The notes under the pieces are model-generated. The model was not told where the DNA came from. It did no database searches and saw only the letters and a list, made by a program, of their open reading frames with translations. The position numbers were made by a program, and so were the translations under genes. This document shows positions 1-5,911 of a stretch of DNA of 11,102 nt, one piece after another (position 1 is the stretch's first letter; the number at the start of each line of letters is the position of its first letter). Source of the stretch: an uncultured Lachnospiraceae bacterium (GTDB lineage Bacteria > Bacillota > Clostridia > Lachnospirales > Lachnospiraceae); the NCBI GenBank assembly GCA_934351765.1, contig CAKRJM010000059.1, positions 1 through 11,102 of the forward strand. The letters run 5' to 3'.

Positions 1-605
1 CAGCCCTGATCCCGCGTTACCCACGTGTGGAGAAATAAGCGTCCAAACACCATTCCCATCAAAAAGCCGCCAACATGAGCCGCTGTATTGATTCCGGCAT
101 TGGCAATTCCGCTGTACAGCATCAGGAAGATCATCAGGAGCATCCGGTTTCTGCTGAACCCCGGGACAGATCCTCGTACCCGAAATACCAGAAAGCACAG
201 CACCCCCACCAGTCCAAATACGGCACCTGAGGCTCCTGCTGATACGATCGTTTCCCGCCGCAGGCAGTACCATGCGATGGTCACTATATTCCCGGCGATT
301 CCGCTCGCCAGATAAGCAGCAAGCACACGCAGACTGCCCAGCCGCTCCTCCAGAAGCTCTCCAACCACCAGAAGCATTAACATATTTCCACCGATATGAC
401 GGATATCAAAATGTACAAACATGGATGCAACAAGTGGAAACAGCCCTCTTCGGTAGTGACCATTTACAATATAAATGGCTCCCTTCTGAACCAGGCTCAT
501 ACCGCTCAGTGAACCGGTAAGCAACAGATATAAAAAGTACAGAACATTTACTCCCACCAGTGCTGTGACTGCATAAGGGACTTTTCTCTTTTCCAAGAAT
601 TCCAT
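1..605 (-). CDS. Rhomboid-family intramembrane serine protease (partial, C-terminus outside window)
   Basis: The frame is open from an ATG at 605 to the left edge, giving 201 visible residues. The rhomboid signature is complete: His70 and Asn74 in HIGGN (transmembrane helix 2), the catalytic serine Ser126 in GASG, and the catalytic His177 in AHVGGFL. Several hydrophobic helices separate these motifs, and loop 1 contains an arginine-rich YRR before the second helix. Rhomboids cut single-pass membrane proteins within or next to their transmembrane segment. The start is supported by AGGAG (612-616) six bases upstream. The gene begins 24 bp after the FHA gene stops, so it is probably the last or nearly last gene of the pilus operon. 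Its substrate is unknown; the single-pass pilins and TadE-like proteins upstream are candidates by context only. The family call is firm. Confidence 0.93.
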   Translation of the reverse strand, partial: MEFLEKRKVPYAVTALVGVNVLYFLYLLLTGSLSGMSLVQKGAIYIVNGHYRRGLFPLVASMFVHFDIRHIGGNMLMLLVVGELLEERLGSLRVLAAYLASGIAGNIVTIAWYCLRRETIVSAGASGAVFGLVGVLCFLVFRVRGSVPGFSRNRMLLMIFLMLYSGIANAGINTAAHVGGFLMGMVFGRLFLHTWVTRDQG

Positions 606-629
606 GGCGCGCTCCTTTTTTTTGCCACC

Positions 630-1832
630 TTACCACGAATCTCCAATCCTGTCAAACGCCCGAAATTCATAGTCCAATTCCGCCATAACAATCCTGTCTC
701 CATTCTGTATGACTCTGCTTTCATGTGGGAGAAGTCCCTGCCCGTTCAACCAGGTTCCATTGGTGGAATTCAGATCCTGTATCCAGTATTTCCCATCCTT
801 CCGGTCAATCACTGCATGAAGACGGCTGATACCATTTCTCCCGGGATCATACTGCGTTCCAGCCTGGCTTCCAATGTAAAACGGGAACGTTTCCAGCGTC
901 ACGGTTTCCTGTCGTTCTTTGCAATATAGCACTGGAAAATCCCCCTGTTCTTCTACATAAAGAACTTCCGTCGGCTGTTCTTCTTTACCAGACGGTTCTT
1001 CCGCCCATTCGTTCTCTTCGTCCTGTTCCCAGTTGTGCCGCTCCATCTGCCCCTGCCGTTCCCGTTTTCCCATCCCCTGCAGCCATTGGACAATCGGATT
1101 CCCAGTCCGCTTTCTTTTACGCCTCAGGCTTCCGGACTTCTGTTCTGCATAATATGATTCATGTGGTTCTGCTATGGTATAGCGGTTCTGTTTCTCACAT
1201 TCCGACTCAAGGCGATTTTCTTTTTCATCAAATACCTTTGGTTCCTCCCAGAACCGTCCACCTGCTCCAACCTGATTGTCTGCTTCTTCCCAGCCATTTC
1301 CGATAAGCTCCATCGCAGAACAGAACCCCTCATGTCCCCATTCCGGCTTCCTGCTCTCCCGGCACAGACGGAGCAGGACCCGGATCAATCCCGGTTCTGT
1401 CTCCGGCGCCTGCCCCAGAAACAGCCAGATCAGTTTCCGAATATGATCTTTCCAGTTTCCAGGCTGATCCGGACAATAAAAGAAACGACATCGCAAATGA
1501 TCTGGCTCCAGATAAAGAAATTCCGGATCCAGAATAATCCCGTCTGGTTCCAAAAGATATTGTTCCAGCTTTTGGAAAAGTTCAGCGACCTGAAGGATCA
1601 GTATCCGCACCATTTCCTCCGTCAGCGGACGAAATTCCAGCAGAAGTGCCAGAGGCTGTGCACCGGTTATCTCATACCCATAGTGCCAGCAATTATCCTC
1701 CCATTCTTCATAAAACAATGCCAGGCCCGGAATCTTATTTCGCCGCAGCATTTCCATTCCCGCCGTCCGGCTGTCCGCTCCCTCAAACAAAACCCAGGTT
1801 CTTCCCTGTTCCCGTTTATATTCCGCTTTCAT
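630..1832 (-). CDS. DUF6382-like N-terminal region with C-terminal FHA domain
   Basis: This 400-residue protein has no signal peptide or membrane segment, so it is probably cytoplasmic. Residues 1 to about 180 resemble the DUF6382 region found beside clostridial Tad loci (family from memory). Residues about 185-290 are a charged, Glu/Lys/Arg-rich linker likely to be disordered. Residues about 308-392 form an FHA domain: ISRLHA (335-340) supplies the Ser-Arg-x-x-His site, and LNSTNGTWLNG (354-364) supplies the conserved Asn-Gly turn. FHA domains bind phosphothreonine peptides. The ATG at 1832 follows GGAGG (1843-1847) with a 10-base spacer and overlaps the preceding TadE-like gene by 17 nt, which suggests coupled translation. 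The usual IGR at the first FHA strand is IGS here. The kinase and partner are not in the window. A regulator of pilus assembly is an inference from context. Confidence 0.88.
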   Translation of the reverse strand: MKAEYKREQGRTWVLFEGADSRTAGMEMLRRNKIPGLALFYEEWEDNCWHYGYEITGAQPLALLLEFRPLTEEMVRILILQVAELFQKLEQYLLEPDGIILDPEFLYLEPDHLRCRFFYCPDQPGNWKDHIRKLIWLFLGQAPETEPGLIRVLLRLCRESRKPEWGHEGFCSAMELIGNGWEEADNQVGAGGRFWEEPKVFDEKENRLESECEKQNRYTIAEPHESYYAEQKSGSLRRKRKRTGNPIVQWLQGMGKRERQGQMERHNWEQDEENEWAEEPSGKEEQPTEVLYVEEQGDFPVLYCKERQETVTLETFPFYIGSQAGTQYDPGRNGISRLHAVIDRKDGKYWIQDLNSTNGTWLNGQGLLPHESRVIQNGDRIVMAELDYEFRAFDRIGDSW

Positions 1833-2295
1833 CTGCCGTTTTCCTCCGCGCTCTTACAACCTGTTCTCCATAAAGGCGTTTCACCTGCACAGAAACCTCC
1901 ATTCTCGGTTCCTTCAGAAAAAACAATGTTCGGGGAAGCGCCGCTAAAAAACGCCCCGTCCCAGCTCCGTTTACCTGAACACTTCTTCCCCTCACATCTA
2001 CTGACCCTGCTGAATCCATAATCAGGCCAGCTATGTTTTCTTCTTCCCTTTGTTCTTTCCGAAATGCCTGCTGCTCTGCCGTTCCATATACCCAACATTC
2101 CAGCCATACCCTGTCATGAAGAAACAGAACGCCGGACAATACAAACAATATAACTCCCAGTGCAAGCGGCATGAGAATCGCTGCCTCCACCGTATAACTT
2201 CCCCGCAGCTTCCGCTTCAGAATCTCTGATCCTTTTTTTGTCCCTCTCTTTTTATTGATTTCCCGATACCATAACCGCTTTGCCTTTATCCCCAT
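1816..2295 (-). CDS. TadE-like minor pilin / pseudopilin (second copy)
   Basis: A 159-residue protein with a basic N-terminus, then RGSYTVEAAILMP (residues 31-43) running into one hydrophobic helix (about 36-60) and a small C-terminal domain of about 100 residues. The Gly-Ser-Tyr-Thr-Val-Glu order gives Gly at -1 and Glu at +5, the classic prepilin peptidase context, so cleavage after Gly32 is expected. TadE-family proteins are minor pilus components. The longest frame opens at a GTG at 2304, but GAGGTG (2302-2307) lies six bases before the ATG at 2295, so that ATG is preferred. It overlaps the upstream peptidase gene by 10 nt and the downstream FHA gene by 17 nt, which ties it into the operon. 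There are no Cys motifs like those of the other TadE-like protein. Exact subfamily (TadE, TadF or TadG) is not resolved. Confidence 0.85.
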   Translation of the reverse strand: MGIKAKRLWYREINKKRGTKKGSEILKRKLRGSYTVEAAILMPLALGVILFVLSGVLFLHDRVWLECWVYGTAEQQAFRKEQREEENIAGLIMDSAGSVDVRGRSVQVNGAGTGRFLAALPRTLFFLKEPRMEVSVQVKRLYGEQVVRARRKTADESGI

Positions 2296-2729
2296 ACACT
2301 CCACCTCATTGCCTGAACCAGCACGACCCCGCCAAGCAGAAACGGAGCCAGCGGAAGTTCCCGGTTTCTCTGCTTCTTTATCACGGCCAGCCAGAACGCC
2401 GGAATCATCATAAGCAGAAAACTGGCTTCCAGATACAGATATATCTCAGCTCCCGTCACGCTCCCTGTCCCCAGTACCATCCAGCCATCGCCGCTTCCGA
2501 TCTGCTTTGGTGCCAGCCTGGACAGGACAAGCAGAAGCCCTCCCGGCAGCACAGCCAGAAAAATTTCTATCCCCCTGAATTCTCCAGCTGCCATCGATAA
2601 GCTCTGTACTGCCGCACCGGCAGCCACTCCCATCATCAAAAGCCAGACCGGAAGCTTCCGCTCCTTTAAGTCAAACCAGCTGCATACTGCCAGATAGCCT
2701 AACGTAATCCCAATTTTAACTTCATTCAT
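2286..2729 (-). CDS. Short A24-family prepilin peptidase (second copy in operon)
   Basis: A 147-residue, strongly hydrophobic protein. Two aspartates sit in the A24 pattern: Asp20 in WFDLKERKLP (compare the family DxxxxxIP) and Asp81 in GSGDGWM (compare GxGD). It ends with LPLAPFLLGG, like the family's PFAPFL helix. These aspartyl proteases remove the short leader of type IV prepilins at the cytoplasmic face of the membrane. It is shorter than the peptidase at the operon's start and has GSGDGWM rather than GAGDVKL, so the two are diverged rather than a recent duplicate. The N-terminal methyltransferase domain of PilD-type enzymes is absent, as is usual for Tad peptidases. The ATG at 2729 follows GGAAG by seven bases. 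It lies between the two TadE-like genes, so processing of those proteins is a reasonable inference. Confidence 0.87.
   Translation of the reverse strand: MNEVKIGITLGYLAVCSWFDLKERKLPVWLLMMGVAAGAAVQSLSMAAGEFRGIEIFLAVLPGGLLLVLSRLAPKQIGSGDGWMVLGTGSVTGAEIYLYLEASFLLMMIPAFWLAVIKKQRNRELPLAPFLLGGVVLVQAMRWSVWG
2302..2307 (-). promoter_or_regulatory. Ribosome binding site deciding the start of the second TadE-like gene
   Basis: GAGGTG is six bases before the ATG at 2295 and covers the alternative GTG at 2304, so the ATG is the likelier start. Confidence 0.7.
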
Positions 2730-2768
2730 ACTTTCGCTTCCGCATTTTTATTTAACTTGTTGCTCCTG

Positions 2769-3698
2769 TTATGCCCCACAGCGTGAGCACTCACCTCTCC
2801 TTCCAGTCTCGGACTCCGGAATCTTTATAATCCATCTCCGCAATCCGGTACAGCCACGGTTCCGATGATACCTGCTCCCCCAGTCTGTAACATAAACCGT
2901 GCCATTCACAGCCCCGTCTGACCTCACGCATACCTCGCATGGCTTGTATGTTTCTCCGTCTTTATTTCTCCTGGAAGCCACAGTTTCTCCGGCAATTCCC
3001 TGTATAGAAAGCGCCAGATAGGAGCAGCTTCTGGATCTATGGTACACCGTTCCCCGCTGTGTAATATATACATATGTCTCCGCCTTCTCGTCGTTTTCTC
3101 CAGAATCTGAAATCCGTTCCTGTCCGTTCCAGAACCGCCGCCTGCTTCGCTGAAGGTATGTTCCCTTCCAGGCTCCAAACACATGAAGCGCCGGACCGGC
3201 CTCATAACAAACCGTAAAATCCAGATAATCCGCACGCTTCTTTCCATTTCGGATCATGGAAAGCCCCGACTCCCCCAGTTCAAGTCCGGTTCCCGGTGTC
3301 AGATTCCGTACCGAAGCAGGAATCCCGGCTTCCGAAACACCATAAATCGCCTGGTTCCGTACCGCCTCTTCCAGATAAAATTGAATCTCCGTCTGATAGG
3401 ATATCAGCTGAAACAGTGAAAACAATACACTGATCATCAGAAGAAACAGACTCATGATCAAGGACGCCTCCACTGTCATGCTGCCGCGCAAGGAGGTGGA
3501 TACAGACACTCTCCCCCACCGGCGTCCAGGCTGCCTGTGAACCCATATATGATCGGATCTGATTTGCATTTGGAGAGATTTTTGGAGACTTGTCCCCCAG
3601 GGCAGTTTCCCAGGGACAAAAAAATGAGATTGTTTTTTATTGCTAGATCTGAACTGAAGCCTGACATGCAGGCCGCCTTGCCGTGTGGAAAAGAGCAT
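2769..3698 (-). CDS. TadE-like pseudopilin with two C-terminal His/Cys metal-binding-like repeats
   Basis: A 309-residue protein. Residues 1-70 are a basic, poorly conserved-looking lead-in. RGSMTVEASLIMSLF (71-85) starts a hydrophobic helix (about 75-100) with Gly72 at -1 and Glu77 at +5 for prepilin peptidase. A globular part follows (about 105-200), then two similar modules: H220, C225, C254, C257 and H278, C283, C304, C307. Each has the form VY[IV]T..G..YHR..xC followed by CxxC, like the small metal-binding module resembling the Ada zinc site. The longest frame opens at 3809, but AAGGGGGTGG lies six bases before the ATG at 3698, giving a 22-bp gap to the upstream gene instead of an overlap. 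A start even closer to RGSMTVEA cannot be excluded. It is probably a minor pilin or tip component; the role of the modules is unknown. Confidence 0.85.
   Translation of the reverse strand: MLFSTRQGGLHVRLQFRSSNKKQSHFFVPGKLPWGTSLQKSLQMQIRSDHIWVHRQPGRRWGRVSVSTSLRGSMTVEASLIMSLFLLMISVLFSLFQLISYQTEIQFYLEEAVRNQAIYGVSEAGIPASVRNLTPGTGLELGESGLSMIRNGKKRADYLDFTVCYEAGPALHVFGAWKGTYLQRSRRRFWNGQERISDSGENDEKAETYVYITQRGTVYHRSRSCSYLALSIQGIAGETVASRRNKDGETYKPCEVCVRSDGAVNGTVYVTDWGSRYHRNRGCTGLRRWIIKIPESETGRRGECSRCGA
2778..3071 (-). repeat. Tandem divergent His/Cys modules within the TadE-like protein
   Basis: Two copies of a roughly 40-48 residue module are encoded here. The first (about 2928-3071) has His220-x4-Cys225, then Cys254-x2-Cys257. 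The second (about 2778-2897) has His278-x4-Cys283, then Cys304-x2-Cys307. Both begin with VYIT or VYVT, a glycine, and YHR. Spacing is nearly the same, and each copy retains all four potential metal ligands. The repeat is at protein level; the DNA copies have diverged. Confidence 0.8.
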
Positions 3699-3704
3699 CT
3701 GTAT

Positions 3705-3714
3705 CCACCCCCTT
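3705..3714 (-). promoter_or_regulatory. Ribosome binding site deciding the start of the His/Cys TadE-like gene
   Basis: AAGGGGGTGG, then ATACAG, then the ATG at 3698. Upstream in-frame ATGs at 3740 and 3749 overlap the previous gene and lack a well-placed site. Confidence 0.65.
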
Positions 3715-3720
3715 TCGTAA

Positions 3721-5598
3721 TCATATTTCGTCGTATCCATAAGCCGCATACGCCTTATAAGTATAGGTTGTCCGCAGCGGCAGCCGGAAGAACATCGGTT
3801 TCGCCTCAAAAATAGTCTCCACCCCCGCGTAAGACAGACAGTTTTCCAGAAAGAATCCCGAATCTGCCGCCCGCAGGTTCACTTCCATAAGATTCATGCT
3901 CCGTGAAAGTCCTTCTTCCCCGTCCCCAAGGAAACAGAGCAATGTCAGATACGTTTTGTAATCCCAGGTCAGCGTCATTTCGGATTTTCCTTTGCTTCCG
4001 TCCACCGTCTTTTCGCTTTCGGAAGAACTGCTTCCAGTCAATAATGCCGGTGCCTGCTCCAGAGACAGCTTCCAGTCCCGTTCTGTTTTCACCAGTGGAA
4101 CCTGCCCTCCCGCAAACAGAATCCTTCCATCAGACACTGCTTCCGCAAGCGCCCACGCCCCAAGAAGAAGTGCTGCTGTCAAACGGATTAATGGCAGTAT
4201 CCCCGTAAATCCCACCAGCGCAGCTGCCACAGCTTCGGCCTCAGCCCGTTTTCCGGTGTCACGCAGCAGATACAGCATATTCATGCCGGTTCTCAGCGCT
4301 ATCAGTTTCTTAGCCGCCTGTTCTATATTTTCCCGGTCGGAATCTTTTCCCGCCAGAATATATTCCAATTCATAAGCGAGTACCGTTTCTCCCGGTTCCA
4401 GAAAATTTCCGAAGTGATCTGACATATATAATGCCGTTATGACTTTGTCCAAAGCTCCCATTCCTCCGGCTCCTTCCAGTCCGGACACCCGTGTTTCTGT
4501 TTTTAACCTGGCTTCCGAAACTTTCGTCCCCTCCGGGAGTATCAGCGCTAACATTCCTGTTTCCTGCCAGTTCTCTGCCGCCTGCAAAAGCGGACTTTCC
4601 TGTTTCTCCTGCACATTTTGTTCTGGGATCTCCTCCAAAAGTGTTCTGATTTTTACCGCCTCCGGATCATCCTGCTGTAATAATTCTGTCCCCAACGCTT
4701 CCATCGCATCCGCAGCCTGCAAAAGTTTCTGCCGTATGCCTTCCTGTTCCGTCTGCCGCTCTCCTCCATCTTCATAAGCCTTCAGATTATTCAGTTCTTC
4801 TTCCATGATCCCATATGCTGCCTCCCCTACCTGTCCCTGTCTCGTTTTCAGGTTTTCCTGTTCTCCGGAAAGGGCTTCCGTAAACACCTCAGTCTTTTTT
4901 CGTACCTGCTCTCCCACCTCCTCTGCCTGCTGTTTGGCCAGCCGTGCCTGTTCCTGCACCATTTCTGTCACTGCTTCTGATTCCGCTTCGGACATTCCTG
5001 CATTTCCAGCGCCTTCCTCATACTGTCTCCATGCCTCCCGCAGATTATTTCCTGCCTTTGAAACCGCTGTATACTCTTCCTCCAGCCCTGCTGCCATATC
5101 GCCCAGTCCTGACAGCCCCCGTACATATTCAGAAACCACCCCGGCATCGGTTACAAGCTCTTTCTGACCCAGAAGTTTTTCCGCCAATGCCTCTGTTCCA
5201 TGGGCTTTCATGTCCCGGAGAATTTCTGCCCGGAATGCTGCGGCTCCATCCTGCACTGCTGTTTCCGCTCCCGTAACAGTTATCTCTTTTACGGTAAATG
5301 GAAATAAATTATTTCCATGTCCGGTACTGCCCATTTCCGGTTCCCCATAAATTTCCAGGATCTCTCTCATAGTATCCGTAAATCCTGCACTGTCTGCCAT
5401 AAATAACAGATGATACTGTTCCCACAGCGGACGGTAATAGCCGGCAAACACTGATTCCAGAGCGGATCCCTGCGCCGTTTCCATCAGGAACGAAAGCGCT
5501 GAATATCTGGCCGACTCCAGAGCGCCGCAGATCAGGGTCAGAATCGTAGTAAGAAGCAACGTGAAAAACACCGTAATACTTCCTCTGGCCTTCTCCAT
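3721..5598 (-). CDS. DUF5702-type Tad-locus membrane protein with coiled-coil region
   Basis: A 625-residue protein. The N-terminus MEKARGSITVFFTLLLTTI is a TadE/TadG-like entry into a membrane helix (about 7-27); it shares RGSxTV with the TadE-like proteins but has Phe at +5 instead of Glu. A region of YHLLFMADSAGF type follows (62-73), then a long Glu/Gln/Lys/Ala-rich stretch (about 170-330) with coiled-coil character. A second hydrophobic segment lies at about 463-487 (ILPLIRLTAALLLGAWALAE). The C-terminus has LTWDYKTYLTLLCFL (543-557). This order matches the DUF5702 family of clostridial Tad loci, as I recall it; no biochemical role is established. The ATG at 5598 shares one base with the stop of the pilin gene (TGATG) and has only a weak AAGAG nearby, so translation is probably coupled to the pilin. 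A large assembly or tip subunit is inference. Confidence 0.85.
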   Translation of the reverse strand: MEKARGSITVFFTLLLTTILTLICGALESARYSALSFLMETAQGSALESVFAGYYRPLWEQYHLLFMADSAGFTDTMREILEIYGEPEMGSTGHGNNLFPFTVKEITVTGAETAVQDGAAAFRAEILRDMKAHGTEALAEKLLGQKELVTDAGVVSEYVRGLSGLGDMAAGLEEEYTAVSKAGNNLREAWRQYEEGAGNAGMSEAESEAVTEMVQEQARLAKQQAEEVGEQVRKKTEVFTEALSGEQENLKTRQGQVGEAAYGIMEEELNNLKAYEDGGERQTEQEGIRQKLLQAADAMEALGTELLQQDDPEAVKIRTLLEEIPEQNVQEKQESPLLQAAENWQETGMLALILPEGTKVSEARLKTETRVSGLEGAGGMGALDKVITALYMSDHFGNFLEPGETVLAYELEYILAGKDSDRENIEQAAKKLIALRTGMNMLYLLRDTGKRAEAEAVAAALVGFTGILPLIRLTAALLLGAWALAEAVSDGRILFAGGQVPLVKTERDWKLSLEQAPALLTGSSSSESEKTVDGSKGKSEMTLTWDYKTYLTLLCFLGDGEEGLSRSMNLMEVNLRAADSGFFLENCLSYAGVETIFEAKPMFFRLPLRTTYTYKAYAAYGYDEI

Positions 5599-5885
5599 CA
5601 ATACACGCTCTTGGTTTTACTGTCGATCTGCGCAAAGATCGCTTTCACCAGTGAGATCAGCTGTTTTTTGAAAATCAGCACCAATGAAATCAGTACCACC
5701 AGAATAAGAATCACTTCTACTACTCCGACAGCAGTTTCCTCTTCCCAGAAATCCGCGCTTCCAGACTCCTGCCAGACTCCTGTTTCCGACATATACTCCA
5801 ATTCCTGCTTTTCTGTTCCAGCCGGTTTCATTCCGATCTTCCCCATAACATTCTGTTTCCCTCTGTTCCAGTTCTGCTTCTTCAT
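5598..5885 (-). CDS. flp: Flp1-like type IVb pilin (likely major pilin)
   Basis: A 95-residue protein. Residues 1-45 are hydrophilic, followed by FWEEETAVGVVEVILILVV (46-64) leading into a single hydrophobic helix (about 53-72) and a short tail ending TKSVY. This is the Flp1-like layout: an acidic stretch, VGVVE, a hydrophobic helix, then FKKQL and a short C-terminus. Flp pilins polymerise through the helix after peptidase trimming. If Glu57 is the +5 residue, position -1 is Ala52 rather than the usual Gly. The N-terminal leader is longer than I expect for the family. The frame can be opened at a TTG at 5915, but the consensus AAGGAGG (5893-5899) is seven bases before the ATG at 5885, the best ribosome site of the operon and fitting for an abundant subunit. 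It lies between TadC and the DUF5702 gene. Confidence 0.88.
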   Translation of the reverse strand: MKKQNWNRGKQNVMGKIGMKPAGTEKQELEYMSETGVWQESGSADFWEEETAVGVVEVILILVVLISLVLIFKKQLISLVKAIFAQIDSKTKSVY

Positions 5886-5892
5886 AAATGCT

Positions 5893-5899
5893 CCTCCTT
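5893..5899 (-). promoter_or_regulatory. Consensus ribosome binding site of the Flp-like pilin
   Basis: The minus strand reads AAGGAGG with a seven-base spacer to the ATG at 5885. It is a full anti-16S match, as would suit the most abundant pilus subunit, and it rejects the longer TTG-started frame. Confidence 0.85.
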
Positions 5900-5911
5900 C
5901 TTTTCCCCGTC

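Noticed and set aside
1161..2021. Plus-strand open frame of 286 codons
   Set aside because: It is antisense to the FHA and TadE-like genes, has no ribosome binding site, and its Pro/Phe/Ser-rich composition is what reading the opposite strand of such genes gives.
2722..2745. Seven-codon minus-strand mini-ORF (ATG at 2745) before the second peptidase
   Set aside because: The nearest AGGAG is too far upstream and the peptide is too short to judge; chance occurrence is likely.
3903..5276. Several plus-strand open frames rich in Ser, Cys, Ala and Pro
   Set aside because: All lie opposite the DUF5702 gene, whose family features are clear; composition is that of an antisense shadow of a Glu/Ala/Lys-rich coiled coil.
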